Assembly (NCBI GenBank): GCA_028688525.1
Contig: JAQTYA010000001.1
Span: 25,906 to 89,905 of the forward strand
Reading direction: 5' to 3'
DNA length: 64,000 bases
Origin: Methylococcus sp.
GTDB lineage: Bacteria; Pseudomonadota; Gammaproteobacteria; Methylococcales; Methylococcaceae
The notes under the pieces are model-generated. The model made no database searches. It saw only the letters and a list, made by a program, of their open reading frames with translations, and was not told the DNA's origin. Each line of letters starts with the position of its first letter. The first letter of the stretch is position 1. The translations under genes were made by a program, and so were the position numbers. Of the stretch, positions 58,871 through 64,000 are shown piece by piece.

Positions 58871-60571
58871 TTAGTGGTTGGTGTTCGTGGCGCCGGAGGC
58901 CGGCGCGCCGAAGACCGAGAAGAGGTTGTTGACCTGGGCGTCGCGCTCGGCGAGCGGAGCCAGCCCATAGCGTTTTTCCAGGGTCGCCAGAATGGAAGAG
59001 GTGTCGTACTGGGTGCTGTCGACGGCGAAGTCGTGGGGCAATAGCGGCGACACGATCAGGGCGGGTATCCGGTTGCCCGGCCCCCATTTGTCGTGCGGTC
59101 CGTCGTTATTGTCCTGGCCGGGCGGCTGCACATGGTCGTACTGGCCGCCGAATTCGTCATAAGCCACGATGACCATGGTGTCGTTAGCGCAGGCGCTGTT
59201 TTCGATAGCGGCGAGCAATACCACTAGATGATCGCTGCCGATGGGCTCGCTGCCGTAGCCAGGATGCTCGTTGCCTTCGCCAATGGGCTTCACGAAGCTC
59301 ACTTGCTTCAGTTTGCATTCCGATTTCGAAGTCTGCGCCAAGTCGATGAACTCGATCTCGTCTCGCAGATGCGCCTTGCGGTTCTTCAAACCAGCTTTCG
59401 TGTGGGTGCTGAAGTTGGCGAAATAGTTGAACGGCTGGTGGTGGAATTGGAACCAAGTATCGGGACAGTTCGGGAAAGTGGCGCCCTGGATAGTGTGAGG
59501 GTCTGAGCATGCCGGGCCGTGTCCGTTGCTCCAGCCCGGAGCGCCAATACTGCCGTTGGCGTTCGACCAGCCGCCCGAGTACCAGGCCCAGCTCACGCCT
59601 GCGGCGGAGAGCCGGTCGCCTATCGTCGGCGCGGTTTGCAGCGGCAGTTGTTGATAATCCTTGGTTCCCGGTTGGTAGGGCTGGTTACTCGACTGCACCG
59701 TGTTGACCGCATAGTCGCCGCAAACGACGTTCGCCGGTGTAGGGCCGCGGCCGGACGGGGGATTGCACGATGCGGTCAACTTCCCATCGATGAGCGTATA
59801 GCTCGCCTGCGAGGTGTAAAGCGGATAGTTGGCTGGCATGCCGTTGGCGTCGACGACCGAATGCAGATCTTTCTTGCTGCCGTCGTTCACTGCGTTTGGC
59901 CAAGTTGGCGTGCTTGCTGCGATCAGCCATTGATGGTTCAGGAACGAGCCGCCGAACGCCGAGTGGAAGAAGTTGTCGGCGATCGCGTAGTTGGGGTGTC
60001 CGTTCTGGTGCAGATAGCGGTAAACCGGAAGCTGCTTGGTGTCGTAATAGCCTAGGGTCAGGCCTACGGCGTCGCTGCCGGTTACGTAGCGGTCCAAAGC
60101 TCCGCCATTCAGTTGGTACTGCTGCTGATAGTAGCGGTGCACGATGTCTTCGGTACAGCCGCCGTTGTAGCTGTCGCCCTGCGAAACACCGCCAGTACAG
60201 GTGGATGCTGTTACAGGGATATAGCTATCGATCATGAACTCGGCGTTGGAAAACGCGCTTTCGATGGCATTGACTGTATCGGTGCAGGTGACCGGCAGCG
60301 GTGAGGGCGAAGTCAGGTTTGGGTCGTTCTGCAGCAGACAGGCGTAGCGCTCGCCGGCTTGGTTGACCTGGGAGATGTAATTCGCCGGGCTGCGTCCGTT
60401 TACGCCTTCCCAATCGCCGTAGAGATTGTCGAAGCTGTGATTTTCCTGATAGATGACGACGAAATGTTTGATCTTCTTCATCTCGCTGCCGGGGTGGGCG
60501 TAGGTGGGGAGAGGCCCCAGACCTACCGTTGCAAGGGCGGCGACAAGGGGTATCTGGCGTATGGCTGGCAT
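58871..60571 (-). CDS. Secreted phosphoesterase (acid phosphatase/phospholipase C family)
   Basis: The 566-residue protein has an N-terminal signal peptide cut near residue 26 (THAH). The PF04185-type core begins KKIKHFVVIYQENHSFDNLYG, the metal- and substrate-binding block that includes the nucleophile-bearing strand. A late metal site is YDEFGGQYDHVQPP. Several Cys may form disulfides. It could be an acid phosphatase or phospholipase C; the substrate is open. It lies between the rubredoxin and Tim44-like genes, divergent from the latter. Confidence 0.85.
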   Translation of the reverse strand: MPAIRQIPLVAALATVGLGPLPTYAHPGSEMKKIKHFVVIYQENHSFDNLYGDWEGVNGRSPANYISQVNQAGERYACLLQNDPNLTSPSPLPVTCTDTVNAIESAFSNAEFMIDSYIPVTASTCTGGVSQGDSYNGGCTEDIVHRYYQQQYQLNGGALDRYVTGSDAVGLTLGYYDTKQLPVYRYLHQNGHPNYAIADNFFHSAFGGSFLNHQWLIAASTPTWPNAVNDGSKKDLHSVVDANGMPANYPLYTSQASYTLIDGKLTASCNPPSGRGPTPANVVCGDYAVNTVQSSNQPYQPGTKDYQQLPLQTAPTIGDRLSAAGVSWAWYSGGWSNANGSIGAPGWSNGHGPACSDPHTIQGATFPNCPDTWFQFHHQPFNYFANFSTHTKAGLKNRKAHLRDEIEFIDLAQTSKSECKLKQVSFVKPIGEGNEHPGYGSEPIGSDHLVVLLAAIENSACANDTMVIVAYDEFGGQYDHVQPPGQDNNDGPHDKWGPGNRIPALIVSPLLPHDFAVDSTQYDTSSILATLEKRYGLAPLAERDAQVNNLFSVFGAPASGATNTNH

Positions 60572-60772
60572 TTCGGTTCCTTAGATTGTTTATTTAGCGG
60601 TCTTTTCGCCGCTTTCGTTCGAGCGGCGGTGCTCAGGCTAGGCCCTGCGTATGACGTGAGTGAGAAAATTCGATGTCGACTCGGAGAGAGTTCGGCGCAA
60701 GGTGGGGAGTTGTAATTCTTAAGCCCTTCCCATATAACTCCTGGCGGAGTCACCTTAGGCTTTGAGGGCCGT

Positions 60773-61705
60773 ATGAATAAAATTTTCGGGTTTGCACTGA
60801 GCGCCATGCTTGTTACGGCGCTGCTGTTTTCAGGCATGAATGACGCGTTCGCCAAACGCATGGGCGGAGGCAAATCCTTCGGGAGCAGACCTTCATACAG
60901 CGAGCCTTACCGGCGTTCCACCGAAGGAGACTCGTTCTCGCAGGCTCAGCGTCCAGGCTATCAGGCCGCCCCGGCGAGCGCGGCGAGCCAGCGCAATCAG
61001 GCGGCGCGCGACGCCTATTCCCGCCGTGGCGGTTTCATGGGCATGCTCGGCGGGCTGGCTCTGGGCGGCCTGTTGGGAGCGATGCTGTTCGGCGGCGCAT
61101 TCGAGCATCTGAACTTCATGGATATCCTCCTGTTCGCAGCGATCGGCTACGCACTGTATCGGCTGCTGGCTGCGCGCAGAAGCCAACCTCAGCCCGCGGC
61201 GGGCGCCGGCGGCGCGGCTTATTACCCACACTCAGATGCCGAAAGCGGTGCGCGTCCGAATTCGGCGCGCCCCGGTTTCGACACCGATTTGTTGTCGCGG
61301 CGCGGCTCGGGTCACCGGACCAATCCGTATCCGGCCGATTTCGACGCTGCCGGTTTCCTCAACGGCGCAAAAGCGGCCTATCGCCAGTTGCAACAGTCCT
61401 GGGACGAACGCGATCTGAGCACTCTCAGGGCGCTGACCACCGACAAGGTATTCGCCGAACTGCAGGATCAGCTGAGGTCCTCCACGGAGCGGCACCGCAC
61501 CGAGCTGCTGCGGGTGGACGCGGAAATTCTGGAGGTGAACGATCAGGGCGACGAGCGCCAGGTCGCCGTTCTGTTCGACGTCGCTCTGCGCGAATCGCCG
61601 ATGGAGAGCGCGAGCGACGTACATGAGGTTTGGCACTTCGTACGCTCGCGTTCGAGCCGGCAGCCGACCTGGTTCCTGGACGGCATCCAGCAGGTCGAAG
61701 CCTGA
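60773..61705 (+). CDS. Tim44-like membrane protein
   Basis: A protein of 310 residues. It starts with a signal-like segment (residues 4-26). A Gly/Ser/Arg/Gln-rich region leads to a glycine-rich helix (LGGLALGGLLGAMLFGG) and a second helix (IDILLFAAIGYALYRLL-type), and the C-terminal 120 residues form a Tim44-like domain (FLNGAKAAYRQLQQSWDERDL, VWHFVRSRSSRQPTWFLDGIQ). Function in bacteria unknown. It overlaps the next gene. Confidence 0.82.
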   Translation: MNKIFGFALSAMLVTALLFSGMNDAFAKRMGGGKSFGSRPSYSEPYRRSTEGDSFSQAQRPGYQAAPASAASQRNQAARDAYSRRGGFMGMLGGLALGGLLGAMLFGGAFEHLNFMDILLFAAIGYALYRLLAARRSQPQPAAGAGGAAYYPHSDAESGARPNSARPGFDTDLLSRRGSGHRTNPYPADFDAAGFLNGAKAAYRQLQQSWDERDLSTLRALTTDKVFAELQDQLRSSTERHRTELLRVDAEILEVNDQGDERQVAVLFDVALRESPMESASDVHEVWHFVRSRSSRQPTWFLDGIQQVEA

Positions 61706-62199
61706 GAGTATTCCTAGGTTCGGTCGCCGGTGCGGGAGCACTCGCACTGGCGCTGTGGCTGGGCTACGGAAGGGGTGGCGGGACGCTTCCCGGCGAAATC
61801 GGTTTCACCACCCTCCAGGGCGAGAGGGTGCGGATCGGCGACTGGAGCGGCCAGCCCGTGTTGCTGACCTTTTGGGCCAGCGACTGCCGTAGCTGTCTCG
61901 AAGAAATGCCGGAACTCGCGGCGCTGTTCAAGGATTACGGCGGGCGGGGCTTGCGGATGGCGGCTGTGGCCATGCCTTACGACCTGCCCAACCGGGTGCT
62001 GGCCTTGGCTCGAGACGAGAGCTGGCCGTTTCCTGTGGGGCTAGACCCGTTAGGCCAGCTGAGCGGCGCGCTGAAGGTCGAGCTGGTTCCGAATACTTAT
62101 TTGTTGGGGCGCGACGGCGCGGTTGTCGCATCGCGTCTCGGCAAGCCGGATTTCCGCGAGTTGCGGGAAACAATAGAACAATTACTCCGGGAGAGATGA
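61702..62199 (+). CDS. TlpA-like membrane-anchored thioredoxin-fold protein
   Basis: A thioredoxin-fold protein of about 165 residues with an N-terminal anchor (FLGSVAGAGALALALWLGYG) and the active site CRSC in ASDCRSCLEEMPEL. It likely acts as a periplasmic thiol reductase or in cytochrome c maturation. The start is unclear: no ATG, GTG or TTG lies between the Tim44-like stop and the anchor. A CTG at 61702 overlapping that stop (CTGA) would give a sensible N-terminus; a TTG at 61630 is the alternative. It precedes hemJ. Confidence 0.72.
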   Translation: MRVFLGSVAGAGALALALWLGYGRGGGTLPGEIGFTTLQGERVRIGDWSGQPVLLTFWASDCRSCLEEMPELAALFKDYGGRGLRMAAVAMPYDLPNRVLALARDESWPFPVGLDPLGQLSGALKVELVPNTYLLGRDGAVVASRLGKPDFRELRETIEQLLRER

Positions 62200-62203
62200 A
62201 CGT

Positions 62204-62626
62204 ATGTGGCTGAAAGCTTTCCACCTGATTTTCATGGTGACTTGGTTCGCGGGGCTTTTCTATCTGCCGCGCTTATTCGTCTACCACGCCATGACCTCCG
62301 ATGCTCCGGGCATCGCCCGCTTCAAAATCATGGAAAGAAAATTGTTCTGGGGCATCACCACCCCGGCGATGGTCCTAACCTTGATTTTTGGCGTCTGGAT
62401 GCTGGCCGATTATGACTGGGCACTTTATGGTACTAGCCGCTGGCTGCATCTTAAACTGACGCTAGTGGGGTTTCTAGTCGGTTACCACGTTCTGTGTTGG
62501 CAATGGCTCAGGGATTTCGCCGAGGACCGTAATTCGCGCAGCCATCTGTTCTACCGCTGGGTCAATGAAGTCCCGGTGCTGTTCCTGTTTGCCATCATTC
62601 TGCTCGCGAGTTTGAAGCCCTTCTGA
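62204..62626 (+). CDS. hemJ: Protoporphyrinogen oxidase HemJ
   Basis: A 140-residue protein with four helices. WLKAFHLIFMVTWFAGLFYLPRLFVYH, with His7 as the likely heme ligand, and LKLTLVGFLVGYHV are HemJ signatures. It oxidises protoporphyrinogen IX in bacteria without HemG or HemY. It starts five bases after the TlpA-like gene. Confidence 0.9.
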   Translation: MWLKAFHLIFMVTWFAGLFYLPRLFVYHAMTSDAPGIARFKIMERKLFWGITTPAMVLTLIFGVWMLADYDWALYGTSRWLHLKLTLVGFLVGYHVLCWQWLRDFAEDRNSRSHLFYRWVNEVPVLFLFAIILLASLKPF

Positions 62627-62639
62627 CGAGAATCATCGA

Positions 62640-62855
62640 ATGCCTACTTACGACTATGCTTGCCAGTCCTGCAACCAGGACTTCACCGTCATGCAGAAGA
62701 TCAGCGATCCTGCGCCGGTCTGCCCGCATTGCGGTTCAGAGTCGGTGAACAAGAAATTGTCGGCGCCTGCGGTTCATGGCAAGGCTCCGTCCCGTGCCTT
62801 ATCCAATTCCCCCGGCCATGGCTGTGCTACGGGCGGCTGCGGCTGCAAACACTGA
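62640..62855 (+). CDS. FmdB-family zinc ribbon protein
   Basis: A 71-residue protein with a rubredoxin-like zinc ribbon (Cys8, Cys11, Cys28, Cys31) and a Gly/Cys/His-rich tail (GCATGGCGCKH). In methylotrophs these are named for proximity to formamidase or amidase genes; the function is unknown. It starts 13 bases after hemJ. Confidence 0.85.
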   Translation: MPTYDYACQSCNQDFTVMQKISDPAPVCPHCGSESVNKKLSAPAVHGKAPSRALSNSPGHGCATGGCGCKH

Positions 62856-62933
62856 TATATCTTCTGGTCCGTTTGCTTCATATGTAGACAGGACAGTCCG
62901 ATATAAGCTGGTTTCGCAATCAGGCCGTTCCGC

Positions 62934-63701
62934 ATGGGATCGAAGCAACAGCAAATTCACTGCCTTTGGGATGAGCTTTCGGAATTCGGGCCATCCCGCG
63001 TCGATGATGCGCTCGATCATGTCATGGCCCGATTATGCGAGATCATCAATGCACAGCAGGCGAACTGGTTCGGAGCGGTGCGCCTGGATTACCAGAACGA
63101 TCCGATCGATGGTTGGCGGGCCGCTGCCATTCGTTACCTCCATCCCCAGCCCGAGCTGGATGAAGCTTACGCAGAACACTGCCGCCGTCTCGAACAGGGT
63201 GACATCGACCCTAGCATCGTTGCTAACCTACGGCATGCCGGTCGCTTCCGAGTAAACATCCAGCATGAACACGTTCCACCCGGCTGGTACGACAGCGAGT
63301 TCTATCTCCATCTGCTCAAACCCTTCGGTATCCGCGATGCCTGCTACATGGCGACTCCTGTCAACCAGGACATGGAATCCTGGCTCGGCTTTCAGCGTAT
63401 CGGTAACGAAACTCGGCTATTTGGCGAAACGGAGCGGGCCTTGCTTGAGGAGGCAGGGCGCGCGCTGACATGGTTCCACCGGCATGTCGCTCTGCACTAT
63501 GGCTTGTTGATCGCCGATAAGCCTCTTACCTCGGCTGAGCGGCGGATGCTCAATGTACTGCTTAGCGGCGCCTCCGAGGCCGAGATTGCAAGCCGGCTCA
63601 GCCTCGCTCCCAGTACCGTGCATACCTACGCTACCCGTATCTACCGAAAATTCAACGTCAAGGGATGCACCGGCCTGATGGCCCTGTGGCTGGGCTGTTG
63701 A
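62934..63701 (+). CDS. LuxR-type transcriptional regulator
   Basis: A protein of 255 residues. The N-terminal ~185 form an unknown sensor region with GAF-like features. The C-terminal HTH (LTSAERRMLNVLLSGASEAEIASRLSLAPSTVHTYATRIYRKF) is the LuxR/FixJ type. The sensor lacks a response-regulator Asp pocket and a clear autoinducer domain, so the signal is open. It stands alone with a 78-base upstream gap. Confidence 0.8.
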   Translation: MGSKQQQIHCLWDELSEFGPSRVDDALDHVMARLCEIINAQQANWFGAVRLDYQNDPIDGWRAAAIRYLHPQPELDEAYAEHCRRLEQGDIDPSIVANLRHAGRFRVNIQHEHVPPGWYDSEFYLHLLKPFGIRDACYMATPVNQDMESWLGFQRIGNETRLFGETERALLEEAGRALTWFHRHVALHYGLLIADKPLTSAERRMLNVLLSGASEAEIASRLSLAPSTVHTYATRIYRKFNVKGCTGLMALWLGC

Positions 63702-63722
63702 TTGTAAAAGTTGGGCGCCCCC

Positions 63723-63743
63723 GTCTCTGAACAGAGACTGTTC
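63723..63743. promoter_or_regulatory. 15-bp dyad downstream of the LuxR-type gene
   Basis: GAACAG-AGA-CTGTTC (63729-63743) is a perfect dyad. The overlapping GTCTCT...AGAGAC (63723-63738) can instead form a hairpin. It may be an operator or a weak terminator; I cannot tell. Confidence 0.3.
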
Positions 63744-63869
63744 ACCCCTGTTCCACATGGTATACATTTCCGCGTCTATTTTTGCGACGACCTGATTCCA
63801 GTGATCGTAAGTTTTTGGCTATAAACAGCTAAAATTATAGAACGATGCTGCTATCTATCGTCATTCTAA

Positions 63870-64000
63870 CCGTGCCGGAGGACAGGGAGCGATGCGAAAG
63901 CGAGCGAGTCCGACGAGCCCCTGGGTAGGCCCAGGGCCGGGCGGTCCGCCGCAGGGTAACGCGCTAGCGTTGTCCGGAGGCGGACTGCAAGGTATCCCGA
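63870..64000 (+). ncRNA. Highly structured RNA at the right edge, possibly a group II intron 5' end (partial)
   Basis: About 130 bases contain nested helices. GGGAGCGATGCGAAAGCGAGCG holds a GAAA loop. CCCTGGG-TAGG-CCCAGGG forms a 7-bp stem (about 63918-63935). GCGGTCCGCC (about 63941-63950) pairs with GGCGGACTGC further on, and AACGC-GCTA-GCGTT lies inside. GTGCC at about 63872 could be the intron's GUGYG-like start, but the fifth base does not fit. The element runs off the window, so the open frame from 63892 (MRKRASPTSPWVG) may be a shadow. Confidence 0.35.

Noticed and set aside
1-64000. CRISPR arrays, tRNA or rRNA genes, prophage or insertion-sequence transposase genes
   Set aside because: I looked for regular repeats, rRNA/tRNA consensus arms and transposase motifs and saw none. 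A weak tRNA could be missed by eye.

Overview
The window looks like a chromosomal segment of a gammaproteobacterial methanotroph of the Methylococcus/Methylocaldum type. The GC content is high by eye. Three adjacent genes match the archaeal-type tetrahydromethanopterin/methylofuran synthesis set of methylotrophs (DUF6513 dihydropteroate-synthase-like protein, DUF447 protein, MfnB-like synthase; 40.5-43.2 kb). A pyrophosphate-dependent phosphofructokinase gene directly precedes a proton-pumping pyrophosphatase gene (52.9-56.4 kb), a pairing known from Methylococcus capsulatus. Most of the rest is ordinary gammaproteobacterial housekeeping.

Layout. 0-5.1 kb: the tail of an EAL protein converges on a leftward group dusA-folE-hemH-mrcB. 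5.2-7.3 kb: a two-helix membrane protein, pdxJ and a lipoprotein. 7.4-14.2 kb: a signalling cluster with an RsbW-like kinase (leftward), then rightward a beta-carbonic anhydrase, an NCS2-type permease fused to a degenerate RsbW-like domain, a STAS protein, a UrtA/AmiC-like periplasmic binding protein and a WspA-like chemoreceptor. 14.3-21.6 kb: glyA, nrdR, ribD, ribE, ribBX, ribH, nusB, thiL, pgpA. 21.6-25.1 kb: two small unknown proteins and a PAS-GGDEF-EAL protein. 25.3-33.9 kb: one giant polyketide synthase gene. 34.2-35.1 kb: an exported-protein gene broken by an in-frame TGA. 35.2-38.3 kb: an RND metal-efflux type permease without partner genes. 38.5-43.2 kb: ubiX, then leftward the C1-cofactor genes with pyrD and a VOC protein. 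43.2-47.4 kb: a CheB-like/CheR/PAS/GGDEF/EAL fusion. 47.4-52.6 kb: pgi, argH, a histidine phosphatase and a CNNM/CorC protein. 52.9-58.8 kb: pfp, hppA, prlC and a rubredoxin. 58.9-63.7 kb: a secreted phosphoesterase, a Tim44-like protein, a TlpA-like thioredoxin, hemJ, an FmdB protein and a LuxR-type regulator. The last ~130 bases fold like a structured RNA, possibly the 5' end of a group II intron.

The most unusual item is the 2884-residue synthase. Its ketosynthase resembles enediyne-type iterative PKSs, but it carries two GAF-like domains, two carrier domains, a PPTase-like domain lacking the catalytic lysine, and two C-terminal hot-dog thioesterase domains; no other enediyne-cassette gene is in the window. 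The second is the 7.4-14.2 kb cluster, which combines partner-switching parts (RsbW, STAS, permease-fused RsbW-like domain) with carbonic anhydrase and a WspA-like receptor. Family assignments are from my reading of motifs; no database search was possible.
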